DNA of 64,000 bases from positions 7,222,611-7,286,610 of the forward strand of contig NC_034011.1 of NCBI RefSeq assembly GCF_000346465.2, read 5' to 3'. Position numbers and translations under genes: made by a program. Under the pieces are notes generated by a model. That model was given only the letters and a program-made list of their open reading frames with translations, made no database searches and was not told the DNA's origin. Shown here in pieces: positions 11,560 to 21,499 of this stretch. The stretch's first letter is position 1. Each line of letters begins with the position of its first letter. The DNA comes from Prunus persica (taxonomy: Eukaryota; Streptophyta; Magnoliopsida; Rosales; Rosaceae).

Positions 11560-11870
11560 TTAGTTAGGAAGGACCTCACAACTAATCATGTAATCATATG
11601 ATTTTCCATTAGTATCAGCGAAGAAGTCTGAAACATGAAGGTGGCTTACCACTGGGGGCAAGTCTAAAGGATCAGCTTCAAACCAGTGTATCTCAATTGT
11701 TTTTTCTTTGCCCTTTATTGAGGATCTACCAAATATTTTGATGTGTCGCAGACGCGTGCCCAATGCCCATCTGCACCACACCTATGACAAGCTTCCCTAA
11801 TTACCTTATCAGTTGTCTTTTGGGGGGCCCTTTGCCTTGTCTTGTTTGTTCCACTTATAGTGGTTATTGT
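11560..11870 (-). pseudogene. Retrotransposon gag fragment with CCHC zinc knuckle
   Basis: On the minus strand the sequence reads EACHRCGADGHWARVCDTSKY, a CX2CX4HX4C knuckle, then after one frameshift (near 11725) continues as KGKEKTIEIHWFEADPLD and HLHVSDFFADTNGK. The same order (knuckle, LVDLYQ-like linker, THLDVSDFF-like tail) is typical of plant gag-only retroelement proteins. Upstream codons for a basic, lysine-rich linker are visible at 11800-11860. It probably belongs to the older element whose other end is the LTR at 18971-19245. Confidence 0.65.
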
Positions 11871-11879
11871 TTATGAAGT

Positions 11880-12530
11880 AAACATTAATACATTTACCAA
11901 AACTTCTGATTTGGAATGTTTACAATTGGAATTGAGGAACCTTATGCCCTCATTTATTTAGAATCAAAGAACTTTAGATACTGATTCGATAAAGGAACTT
12001 CAAGTCCTAATTTAGTTATATGATAAGGATCGAGGAACTTCAGGCCCTGATCTCTTCTATATTGTAATGAATTAAAAACATACTTAAAATTAATAAACAA
12101 ACTAATTAATTAATGTATGATTAGATATGAGAAACATGTCAAATGTGAAAAGAAAAAAAAGTGCAGTTGTATGAAAGAAGAAAAGAAAAAATGTCAATAA
12201 ATTATTCCTTATATATTATGCATATTCGTTTTTGTTTTCAAATAGCTATAGTAAACATGTATGCAAGTATATTAGACGTATGCATGCATAACAATTGTTT
12301 TGAGGATATGAATGCATGTTATTATGCTCGGTTACTATGCATACCATTTAACTATGTTTATGCATATCAAATAACTATGTGGTTATTATGGTTATTACGC
12401 CATGATATCAAAAGAAAATTAAAAAAGCATAAGCATCATGAAGTCATGCGGGTGAGTACATGAAAACTCAAAACCACGTGATGACTTTAGCTCAGATAGA
12501 AAAAGAAAATTCAAATAAGGAAATAATATA
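11880..12530. repeat. Degenerate GGAACTTCAGGTCCTGAT repeats of an older LTR element
   Basis: Short degenerate repeats of the type AAGGAACTTCAGGTCCTGAT occur at about 11930-12060. The same family recurs inside the neighbouring young element at about 16790-17230, which makes this flank a relative of the element inserted in it. The remainder (12060-12530) is AT-rich and unassigned. Confidence 0.5.
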
Positions 12531-12535
12531 AAGAG

Positions 12536-12754
12536 TGTTGTAAATTAAAGAGATTATGGAGAGAATTGAGATAGAGAGAAGGCATAGAAGCCTGATATTT
12601 CATTGAATGTTTTCTGTCTCAATTACAAGTGAGGGGGAAGCTTTATTTGTAGGCAAAACAATGTGGTTGCTTAATCATTCTTCTTTGGCTTTACGTGGGT
12701 GTTGGCAAGCATCATTATTACCATTTTGGGCTCCACATTCTTGACTTTATAACA
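12536..12754 (-). repeat. 3' LTR of the young element
   Basis: 219 bp, TGTTGTAAATT...TTTATAACA, with no difference seen from 18728-18946. Confidence 0.95.
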
Positions 12755-12787
12755 CTCCCCCTTGGAGACCACAAATGATATGGAATA

Positions 12788-12976
12788 TGCCTCGTTAAAA
12801 ACCTTGACAGTAAAAACCCAGTGGGACAAAAACTGGTCGAAGGAAAAAAGAGTACATAACCATGTGTAACATAAAATTCTGTGTATAATGATACGCGTGC
12901 GACACTGCCTCGTTAAAACCTTGCCAGGAAAAACCCAGTGGGATAAAAAACTTGGATGAAGGAAAAAGAGTACAGT
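12788..12976. repeat. Tandem duplication of CCTCGTTAAAA motif
   Basis: A block of about 66 bp running from CCTCGTTAAAA through AACCCAGTGGGA to GAAGGAAAAA-GAGTAC occurs at about 12790-12857 and again at about 12908-12974 with small differences. This motif follows the polypurine tract side in several plant Copia families; here it is duplicated with a period of about 117 bp. No function is known. Confidence 0.8.
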
Positions 12977-15497
12977 GTGTGAAGGTCTTTATTAATACCA
13001 TGCTCCCCCTGATGAATATCTCCCCCTGAAAACTTCATGACTAGCTTTTTCCAGTAAGCGACCATAGAGATTTCCAGAGTCCGCATATCTAATAACACTT
13101 GGGCTATTTGTAAGTGCACTCAAAAATATGCCCGTATATGGTGTTATGCTTAGATAGCCTCAAATACGCCTCACATCATCCAAAAATGATAGTGATGGAG
13201 TTGAGCTCTATCTGAAAAATACGTTGTCCGGTCCAATATACTTCCAGAAAATCCTTAAAGCGTCCAACGGATAATCCTCATAAAAATGCTTCAATACTTT
13301 CTTAGTATAAGCAAGAATCTCATTGGCATAATGCTCGATCTTTAAGTCGAGACAAATATTTCTTGAACTCTTCAGAAGCTTTAATGTGTTGCAAACACAT
13401 TATAATCCATGTACTCACTGAGGCAATTTATGCATATTAGTATTGAGTACTGATTTTGTGCTTTAGGCATATGTCCTTTAGGGACTTGCTTCATGCAATT
13501 TCAATCCTTTCAAGGATTTTGTTTAAAGGGATTAAACTTTATGACACATTATATAGCTTTTACCCAGCTATTTATACATCTTTAGGGAATCGCTTCTGGC
13601 GATATGCTTCGTGCATTTAATAACCTTTAAAGATAACATGTTGGTCTCCATAAATGTGCAATAAGGAGGCACAATTGAATCTGTAAATATGGAGAAGACC
13701 CAACATTCCTTGTTTCTGCCAGAAACATTGTGTCATACAAAGTAGGTATATTCCCTTTTATTCCGAACACCCAAGTATAACTTTCAGTATTAACATCTTT
13801 TGGGGTTCGTACTGTGGGTTTGTTCTTTCACGTTCAGTCTCATCTATAATGGAATTGCCTCATTCCATTTTGGCTAATGATATTGTCGATATTTAATAAT
13901 TGAACGTGGTTCCAATCAACACAGCCCATTGATGATTTGAGTAGCTACTCCAAAATCAAAAATTGTCATTCATCAATTCATGATCCCATCATTCTCATTT
14001 GCATGCGCATGCATCAATTATAAGCATTTCTTTGCTTTTGGGTACCCAAGCCACTTCAGGGGGCTTTTATTATGTGAGAATGTGGATTATACCTCCAATG
14101 GAGTGTTATTTTACAGTAGGGGGTGGATAATCTCTATTTAGGGAGTTGGAACATTTAGAACCCATATATCTGTCATGCTGCAGGCATGCCACAGATTAAT
14201 ACATACATGTCAATTAATTTCTGGGACTTTAACCCATACAATTTGCTACGCATTAGGCGTGCACAATATCGATATTAACATGTCAAAGGATTGTCCTTTC
14301 GGGACTTCAATCCACATCATTTGCTACGTAACAGGCGTGCATCATATTGATCACTGCTATACCCATATTCTGTTCTTATGGGACTTTAATCTGTGCAGTG
14401 TATTATCAATGTATCTAACTTGCAATCTGTAAAATTTGCGTTAATAATTCATGGATACATACAAGCCATTCTTTTGGAACGGACTTATCTCCCCATTTGG
14501 TTACCTTTCAAGATAAAATATCAAATAAGTATATAAGCATAAAACAACACAAGTATTGCTTACATCCTTAGGTGGGAGAAACTTTTCTCAAGTATCATTC
14601 AAGCTCGTATCGGCCCAGTAAATATAATGTAGCGCTTGATGATCTAGTTATATCCTGCAAGAGCAAAAATCACAACTCTTTTGCCTCTGTTAAAACAAAT
14701 AACCCTCAGAGTTAGGATCACTTCATGGACTCTTTCTTCAGATGTTCATTCTAAAGAAATAAAGTCTCGTATGAACAGAAAGTTACAAAAAGAGAAAAAA
14801 TGCAAAAAAATTGTGATATTGATTGCAAGATAAGGTAAGCAATCAGGGAAGGAAGCTGGTGGGAGCAGACAATAAGCTCTCATTTCTCCTAGTCTAGAAG
14901 GACCTCAGGAGATTAGAGCATAAGGTCGCCTTCACAGTTCCCTAATGTAGCGGAAACGTGATCAGGGATAGTCTTGCTTCCTGAATGGATGATCAGAGAT
15001 AGTCTTGCTTCTCGGGCATATTGAGTGCTCACTGATAAGAAAAACAAGTAGATATCGCATCACTAGGTATGGAGAAAACTGGATGTCTTCTGCAAAGAAA
15101 ATTTCGTTAGTAACACATTTATACACAAATAAGAGGAATAGGTAGAACCGGTGAATTTCAAATTAACCATAGGAAAATTGCGAGATTCTCGGGGTACTTT
15201 TGAAAAAGTAGCTCCGTGAAATCCGCAAAGCAAGATCGGCTTTGACGAAAATAATACTTGAAAACACCGAAAGTGCCGACAAACATTAAGTGGAGGCCGC
15301 GTGGAGTTTTGGAATCTGGAAAAGAAAGGAGAATATGGGGATCTTAGATAATATTGGGATCCTGGAAACTGTAGCCATATTTCCTCCTATAGATATTGCC
15401 TTTGCAAAACTTGATTGGAGCAACTGCATTTCAACTCAACTTCCTTTATTTTCTGAAACTTTAGTTTTTCTAAGACTTTCTTCGAAACCTTCTTAAA
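12977..15497. other. Noncoding interior of the young LTR element
   Basis: No convincing ORF. Around 14170-14410 there are about three degenerate repeats of roughly 70 bp built on GGGACTTTAATCC...TTTGCTACG...GGCGTGCA. The stretch just before 15498 reads like a plant 5' leader (T/C-rich, AT-rich) for the downstream ORF, but no clear TATA box was assigned. Confidence 0.6.
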
Positions 15498-16049
15498 ATG
15501 GCTTCCTCTTCTTCCAGCCCAAATTATTTCAATTTAAATGATGCTCCCACAACAACCAGTGACGCCAAAGTTTGGCGTCCCTCATTTGTATCCCAAAATC
15601 GTCATCTCACAGTTAATGATTCTGTGATGATGAATGATGCTACTGCTGTCATAGTAGCTAGGAATTTCATTACTCCAATGGATGAAATGCTGTTAACAGG
15701 GAGGTCTGAGGAAGAGGCTATTGATGACTCAATGGCTTCTAGCATTCAGAGTGCTGCTTCTGTTTCTAACATCACCGATCGTTTGCGTGCTAGAGCAAAC
15801 GAGGTTCAGAAGCTAACAACTGAAAATTCGTCTCTTCAAAGGATGCTTCATGAGTCTCAACAGGAGGTTGAAAAACTTAAAGGAGAGAATAATGCCTTGT
15901 TGAAACTGGTGAGTTCGTACTCCGTTGATACACTGAGAAGGCTAGACATGCTGCAGGTCTCCAATGAAAGAATTTTGGGAGACCACGAGAGGCTTATGGC
16001 TAAGCTTAAAAGGCGTCGTCCTCTTCCGTCAGAGGCTTCTAGAACATGA
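15498..16049 (+). CDS. Retroelement-borne coiled-coil protein, antisense to its host element
   Basis: An intact 183-codon frame. The N-terminal third is serine/asparagine-rich and disordered (SSSSSPNYFNLNDAP). It is followed by FVSQNRHLTVNDSVMMNDAT and VARNFITPMDE, then SMASSIQSAASVSNITDRLRA and a heptad-rich helix from about residue 97 to 155 (VQKLTTENSSLQRML..., VEKLKGENNALLKLV), ending in a basic KRRR tail. The order of blocks (FVS..R.LTV.DSVM.DDATA, TP.D, SVSNM..RL.AR, coiled coil) matches, from memory, an unnamed protein family that recurs in plant genomes inside LTR elements. It is not gag, protease, integrase or polymerase. It lies on the strand opposite to the LTR element's own transcript, so it would need its own promoter or a host promoter. 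The first ATG has a plausible context (AAAATGGC). Function unknown; a role in oligomerisation is only an inference from the coiled coil. Confidence 0.7.
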   Translation: MASSSSSPNYFNLNDAPTTTSDAKVWRPSFVSQNRHLTVNDSVMMNDATAVIVARNFITPMDEMLLTGRSEEEAIDDSMASSIQSAASVSNITDRLRARANEVQKLTTENSSLQRMLHESQQEVEKLKGENNALLKLVSSYSVDTLRRLDMLQVSNERILGDHERLMAKLKRRRPLPSEASRT

Positions 16050-16054
16050 TGTAA

Positions 16055-16112
16055 TTTTATAGATTTTACAGGGCCTGCACATTCATTGCAGGTGGAAAAA
16101 TCTATATGTTGT
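16055..16112 (+). terminator. Inverted repeat just after the coiled-coil ORF
   Basis: ATAGATTTTACAGGGCCTGC and GCAGGTGGAAAAATCTAT face each other across a short loop, a stem of about 18 bp with a few mismatches, within 70 bp of the stop codon. Plant 3' ends do not rely on hairpins, so a regulatory role is unproven. Confidence 0.35.
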
Positions 16113-16779
16113 ATGCTCATTTCCTGTTATAATAATTGCACACATTCTTAAATTTGCACCTGTGGTTTTTATGTCTTTTCAAAATGACGGTTTGGAACCT
16201 TGTGCCTTATAGGTTCAAATAACCACATCGACTCTCTCAAATTTCATATTTCAACGTATGGGAGCCCGAAACTTTTGGCCTGGTCTAAACACAAACTCAG
16301 AATTTATTCGCCCTTTTCAAATGGACATGAAATATGAATTGAGTAAAAGCCACGATAATATCGCAATATAGTAGTGAAGAGCATTAACTACTATATACCC
16401 ACAAACTCAAGTTCGGGATCTCTCATACATTTGGATCCATGGGCTTCCGGCCTAGATATAACAAAATATGTGGGGAGCCTCAATTCATCATTTGAGGTTT
16501 ATATTGATATTATCCATTTCACGGTTTATTCTTAACAACCGGAATTCACAAAATATATTTCTTCCTTGAGGTGTCGATTATAACATAATCGAACTTTATT
16601 AAATTCATCATTTTCTTATGCCAAAGAAATATGTGGCGTACCACAATCTGTAATAATACCTCAAGGGTTGTCCATTTAACTGTTGGAACTTTAGGTTCTC
16701 AACACTGTTAGATTTTGAACTTCAGGCCAAAATCACATATTCTCATGGTATGGACATTTTTACAATTTTCTATACATAT

Positions 16780-17240
16780 TTCTGGACTTCAAGCCCTTAC
16801 ATAATTGTCCATATTTTGAGGAACTTCTGGCATCTCATTTAATTGCTCATCCATGAGTTTAAGGAACTGCAGGTTCCCTTTTGAATATAGTGACGGTTTA
16901 CCCAAAATGGTTAATATTTATGCATACGTCACTATTCATGTATACGGTACTATTCATCAAGTCATGAATACGTATCTATTCATGTGTACAGTACATTTGC
17001 CAGTACAGTTATTATTCATGTGTACGGCACTTTTAACCAATACGGTACTGTTACATCATCAAGGAACTCTAGGTCCTTATTTACATGTCAAGGATCAAGG
17101 ATCTTCAAGTCCGATCTCTTGTTTACAAGTATAGTACCGGAGAGACTGCCAGCTCTCATATCATTATCATCATCAAGGATTTTCAGGTCCTGATGTAATT
17201 GTATGATGAAGATCAAGGAACTTCTGGTCCTGATCTGCAT
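16780..17240. repeat. Degenerate GGAACTTCAGGTCC tandem repeats
   Basis: At least six scattered copies of a motif close to AAGGAACTTCAGGTCCTGAT, separated by 30-90 bp, with CATGTGTACGGTAC-type repeats between them (16920-17050). Relatives occur at 11930-12060 outside the element. Confidence 0.6.
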
Positions 17241-17294
17241 ACTGTAAAAACTCATCATACAGCACAATTAATCCATAAAATAAATTGCTGATAA

Positions 17295-17640
17295 ATAAAT
17301 TACTGGTATGGACGATAAACCCGCACCATACTTTAAATAAATGTAAATGTGCGGTAAAATAAATTCATAAATTAAATTGCTTGCTGTATGGACGTTAATC
17401 CCGCACCATACTTTAAATGAAAGTAAATGTACAATAAAGTAAATTCATAAAGTATGAGAGTTAATTCCACATCATACTTTAATAAAGTAAATATGCTTGT
17501 ATGGGCACTAATTCTGCTCCATACTTTTAAATAAAAGTAAAGGCATGGACGATAAACCCGCGCCACCCTTTTAAATAGATACTGTTGTATGGGTAATAAA
17601 CCTACACCATACAGTAAATAAAATAAATGTGGAGATAAAA
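17295..17640. repeat. Degenerate 60-80 bp tandem repeats
   Basis: About five units share GTATGGACGWTAAWCCCGCACCATACTTTAAATAAA-like cores split by AT-rich spacers. Open frames across them are periodic artefacts. They lie in the 5' part of the young LTR element, where plant elements often carry satellite-like leaders. Confidence 0.75.
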
Positions 17641-18124
17641 CCACCACTAAAAATATAAAAGGGTGAAACCGACAATTATTTGTGTGTTCTTAGCAACACC
17701 ACGATCAAATAATATATATGCTGTCAACTTGAATTGCCTCCCCTTTTTTTCGGTGGAATTCCTCTCAAAACTAGAGGAAATAGGAAACAATATAATATTA
17801 TTACATTAAAATATGTAACTAGAAAAGTTGAGACAAACCATAGTGCTAGTCTGCCTTCACGTTTGTCTGCTCCATAATTTCGTAAATAAAATGGATGAAC
17901 ATGAACCTGCACAAGTTTCTCCTGTACACCTTTACTTGCTTTTTATGATCAATATAATTATATAATATTAAAATAATAGAGAAGATAAGGGAGCAGAGAT
18001 CTTATCGCTTATTCTTTCGGTGGATTTTGCTGTTCTCATCAAAAGATGCTTTAGCACTTTCCTTGGGTCAGTGGCTAAGAAAAATTTGTGGACGAGAAGA
18101 AGGGTGCTGTGCCAATAATCTCAG

Positions 18125-18347
18125 CACCTAAAGTTGTGCCCTTGCTGAGTGATCATTTCCTTCAAAAGCTTCCAGTGGGCATCTTCTCTTTGTCCCTAAA
18201 GAATGTCGCTTATTCAGTTTGGTTTACTTGGTCATCCTTATTCTCCTTCCAATCGGAAAGCATTCGTTTAGGCCTCTCTGGAGCGACCTCCTCCTCCTTT
18301 TCTCGAGTCGCAGCCTCAGCCTCGCTGTGCTTTCTCTTCTTCCCCAT
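18125..18347 (-). pseudogene. BRX1: Captured fragment of a BRX1-like ribosome biogenesis gene
   Basis: On the minus strand an ATG at 18345-18347 opens MGKKRKHSEAEA, then APERPKR, then a GWK-like DWKENK, an in-frame TAA, and FFRDKEK. Directly after this the frame shifts and the sequence reads DAHWKLLKEMITQ. In BRX1/Brix-domain proteins of plants these are the N-terminus (MGKKRKHSE...APERPKRTLLGWK...FRNKEKVLVTCSRR) and a segment about 100 residues further on. The two pieces have been joined with the intervening coding part missing. The fragment lies some 380 bp inside the 5' LTR of the young element and in its transcription sense, a typical place for transduplicated host sequence. The stop, the T-to-M and G-to-D changes and the deletion show it is not a functional BRX1. 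Confidence 0.75.
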
Positions 18348-18727
18348 TACTTTTGTTGAATAATCTGAGAAAGAGTTAGGGGGGCTATCGGAGCGGAGGC
18401 TTCTGCCATTGCAGCTCTGTAAGCCTTGTGTTATTTGCAGAAGAGAGCAAAAGGTTGGAGCTTTGATGGGGAGCTTATTAAAGGAGATGAGGAACGGTGG
18501 CCACACAGTGGTTGATACTTGACTTGGGACTTGGATCTGGAGCATCCATTATTGGGCATGTGGATGAAAGAGAAACTCATTATTGCAGAGTCTTGCTTTC
18601 TTATCAGCAGGCCAAAGATTCGGTTCCAGGAGCCAGAATTGGGAGGAGGTGCATAGAGTTGTGAGGAGAGAAAGAGAGAGAGCGTTGGGGCTCTGAATTT
18701 AGAGATAGAGAAATCGTGCTGATAACG

Positions 18728-18946
18728 TGTTGTAAATTAAAGAGATTATGGAGAGAATTGAGATAGAGAGAAGGCATAGAAGCCTGATATTTCATTGAAT
18801 GTTTTCTGTCTCAATTACAAGTGAGGGGGAAGCTTTATTTGTAGGCAAAACAATGTGGTTGCTTAATCATTCTTCTTTGGCTTTACGTGGGTGTTGGCAA
18901 GCATCATTATTACCATTTTGGGCTCCACATTCTTGACTTTATAACA
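18728..18946 (-). repeat. 5' LTR of the young element
   Basis: 219 bp, no difference seen from 12536-12754; followed by the target duplication AAGAG. Confidence 0.95.
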
Positions 18947-18970
18947 AAGAGCAACATCATGTTGATAATG

Positions 18971-19245
18971 TGTTATAAAACTATGGGGAATTGTAGAGAG
19001 CAATAAGAGAAAGGGAAAGACAAAGAATTTGTTTTATGAACTTGTATATCATTCATCTTTGATACCTACTATTTATAGGCTTCGGGGATATACAAACATT
19101 CATGACCCATTATTGGTAGGTTACAAAAACATAATTACAACTCATAAATGTACTAAGTACAATCCTTAGTGCATAGGTTACAACAATATTATGATGTGTT
19201 TTATGGTAGGTATTATGAGTGATATTATGGTGGTCATCCACAACA
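18971..19245 (-). repeat. LTR of the older element that was invaded
   Basis: The segment begins TGTTATAAAACT and ends CATCCACAACA, with the primer-binding-site-like GTTGATAATG immediately inside (18961-18970). This parallels the arrangement at 18716-18730 of the young element, which inserted only about 20 bp from this LTR. No matching second LTR was found to the left, so the outer element is truncated or its other LTR is too diverged. Confidence 0.6.
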
Positions 19246-19254
19246 ATCAATAGA

Positions 19255-20085
19255 TTTACAACTTTTTAATCAATTTTGTTCTTTCTCTTTCCTATTCTAC
19301 CCTCACCCTACATTAAAGTTTTGATATGGGTACTCAATCAATGAAAGTGAACAAAACCCAGGCTTTTGGATTTCTCCATCATCATTGTAACACCACAATA
19401 AAACCCAAGCTTTTGGGTTCTCCTATAGACTGGGAATGCCAAATTATTTATATGCGAAGAATTCTTTTCCTATTTTCTTTATTTCTCTTCAATCCCTGGC
19501 TGTTTGTACTTTCTGAGAAGGTACCTAAACAAAACGAAAGTATGAAATGATCTCATATGAAACAAAGAGAACTCCATTAATGTGAAATTTGAAACTCATA
19601 GTCTTAAACTCAATTTCATTTTTTAAAATTCTGATAACTCAATTCATGTTTGCAAGTTCATCAAATTTTTTTTTTCATTCAATGTCTGTTTTCCGAATGG
19701 TTATGACGGAGAAGAGAGGGAGAAGAGAGAGAAGAACATGGAAAAAGAAAATTTAAAAATGTATAGTTAGATGCATTTCTATTTCTTTGTGGCCACCTAA
19801 AATTTGTTTCCTTTATAAATAAAAATAAAAATAACAAAACTATGGCTGCAAGGTTTATTCCTGGGGGATGAGTTTTTGTAGGTAGACCATGTAATTTTGC
19901 TTTCTTACTCGATTAAAGGAAAAAAAAATCTGAAAATAGAGTGCAAGTTGGAAAATTAAGTATAAAGAAAAAGAAATAATATAAAAGTGAAGTAAAGAGA
20001 AATTAATGTAGGGTAAGGGTAGAATAGGAAAGATAAAGATAAAAAAAGAACAAAATTGATTAAAAAGTATTTAAAAAGCAAAAGA
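19255..20085. mobile_element. Nonautonomous element with about 60-bp inverted ends
   Basis: The left arm at 19260-19320 (CTTTTTAATCAATTTTGTTC then TCTTTCCTATTCTACCCTC) is the inverse of 20003-20075. A third end of the same family lies at 36420-36500. The interior has no gene; a 74-codon frame at 19326-19550 has no recognisable domain. Exact termini and duplication were not resolved. Confidence 0.6.
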
Positions 20086-20348
20086 GAGCGTAAGTGGAGA
20101 AAATGGGAGGGGAAAATCAACTCCATTTTTTATATATAGAAATTTAAGGATATGAATTTTATTTTAATTTTTTTGCCAATGTCCCCCTGGTATCTATATC
20201 CTCGATATTTCATTCCCCCTGGCTCCTTCCCTTTTCGCAACCCACCCCCCCTTTCCCTTTGTCGTCATCACCTCCCCTCTTGCAACCCACCCCAGACCCA
20301 AGACCCATTCGCAACCTATCCCACCATGTCAGAACCCAACGTAGAGAG

Positions 20349-20511
20349 GGGGAAGAGAATGAGGAGGGGAGGAGGCGAGGAGAGGGTGCAATGGAGCTAG
20401 GGGTGCTGTGGGGCATGGGTTACGGTTGGGGAAGAGAATGAGGAGGGGAGGAGGCGAGGAGAGGGTGCAATGGAGCTAGGGGTGCTGTGGGGCATGGGTT
20501 ACGGTTGGGGA
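20349..20511. repeat. Exact 79-bp tandem duplication
   Basis: GGGGAAGAGAATGAGGAGGG through GGGTTACGGTTG occurs twice in a row with a 79-bp period and no difference seen. A (GA)n tract follows at 20549-20587. Confidence 0.92.
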
Positions 20512-20545
20512 TGAGGGTGGTCTGGGCTCGTGAGGTATAAATTGA

Positions 20546-20592
<47 letters not shown>

Positions 20593-20634
20593 ACCCACCC
20601 ACCCCTCTGTTTATTAAAATGATCTTTTTTCATT

Positions 20635-20840
20635 TTACATGTCAAAAGATTCTCCAATATGTATTTTATGTTAAGGATTGGTTACATACTTCTAATATTG
20701 GCCGTTGGATTGCATTCATTAAATGTATTGGTGGTCTCTTAGATGCAATTCAATGGCCGAGATTAGAAGTATGTAATCAATCATTTACTCAAATATTTAT
20801 TAGAGAATCTCCCTTAGATCTCATATTATTTTATTTTACA
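20635..20840. mobile_element. Hairpin MITE
   Basis: GATTGGTTACATACTTCTAA (from 20676) and the inverse TTAGAAGTATGTAATCAATC (to 20784) enclose a further inverse pair (GGCCGTTGGATTGCAT and ATGCAATTCAATGGCC). Weaker inverse similarity continues outwards (AAAGATTCTCCAATA and its inverse near 20800-20815). The whole could fold as one long stem. It is nested in the long-TIR element at 20120-20997. No target duplication was resolved. Confidence 0.6.
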
Positions 20841-21119
20841 GTATTTAATTATTTTTAACATATGAAATGACCAATTTGCCCTCATATTTAATGACAAAGT
20901 GGATGAAATGTTGAGGATTTAGATGGCGAGGGGACATTGATGAAAAGAAGAAGTTCATATCCTTAATTTGTTATATAAAAAAAAAGGATTCGGAGTCAAT
21001 TAAAAGTTAAGTACAAGTTCAGGGGGCAAATCATAAGTTTATCCAAAGTTAAAAACTTTGTTATACTTTTTTTATTTATAAAAAAGAAAAAGAAAAAACA
21101 GTAACATATTAAATAGAGT

Positions 21120-21430
21120 CAAAGCTGGTTACAATCTTCGATGAGAACATTTTGAATAATTTCAGGAGGGTTCTCACTCCGTAGCACAAAATCAACAACT
21201 GACAAAACAGATCTAGCCAAACGGTGAGCAACTCCATTGCACTGATGAATCACATAAGAGATAGTCAGCCCTGGAACTCAAGAGAAACTTAAGATCTTCA
21301 ACAACATGACCAAGTGCTAAAGTTCAAGCTTCCAACTCAAATAGCATTCACATACTTAAGAGAATCACTCTCTAAGTCCAGTTGGGAAACCCCCCGCAGA
21401 TGGGTAGGAGAATATAAGGGGGGACCCTGA
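21120..21430 (-). pseudogene. LINE RNase H fragment
   Basis: The minus strand reads LDLESDSLKYVNAI, then GSLNFSTWSC, then after a frameshift HQCNGVAHRLARSVLSVVDF, and ends EPPEI-like NPPEIIQNVLIEDC. This is the reverse-transcriptase-associated RNase H (RVT_3) tail of plant LINE elements, with the conserved LELESDS and CNxVAHxLA motifs. Only this 3' coding part is left. Confidence 0.8.
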
Positions 21431-21499
21431 TCTCCTAAAGCCACTCATTAGGGAATATTTACCTAGAGAAGAACCCAACTGAATCTCTCACACACCGCC

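Larger units (their letters stand above)
12531..18951 (-). mobile_element. Young nonautonomous LTR retrotransposon with captured genes
   Basis: Two 219-bp LTRs (12536-12754 and 18728-18946) read base for base the same, and both flanks carry the target duplication AAGAG (12531-12535, 18947-18951). The polypurine tract CCAAGGGGGAG (minus strand) abuts the left LTR. A primer-binding-site-like TTATCAGCACG lies one or two bases inside the right LTR, so transcription runs right to left. The 5.97-kb interior shows no gag, protease, integrase or reverse transcriptase. It contains a BRX1 gene fragment near the 5' LTR, degenerate tandem repeats, a coiled-coil ORF on the opposite strand and a duplicated motif beside the 3' LTR. 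Mobilisation must depend on proteins from another element. LTR identity indicates a very recent insertion. Confidence 0.93.
20120..20997. mobile_element. Long-TIR element with low-complexity GA-rich core
   Basis: The left arm (about 20125-20186, AAGGATATGAATTTTATTT ... CCAATGTCCCC) and right arm (about 20929-20993, GGGGACATTGATG ... TTCATATCCTTAA) are imperfect inverse copies of about 65 bp. The core holds G/C-skewed low-complexity DNA, an exact tandem duplication and a (GA)n run. No coding content is supported; short frames here are compositional. Confidence 0.6.

Noticed and set aside
17295..17640. Array considered as CRISPR-like
   Set aside because: The units are degenerate tandem repeats without constant-length unique spacers, and the context is a plant retrotransposon.
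17372..17647. 91-codon minus frame
   Set aside because: It is the translation of degenerate tandem repeats, visible as recurring KYGAGL/KVWSRI-like blocks.
20152..20602. Several overlapping 60-80 codon frames
   Set aside because: They follow from G/C-skewed low-complexity DNA and an exact tandem duplication inside a nonautonomous element.
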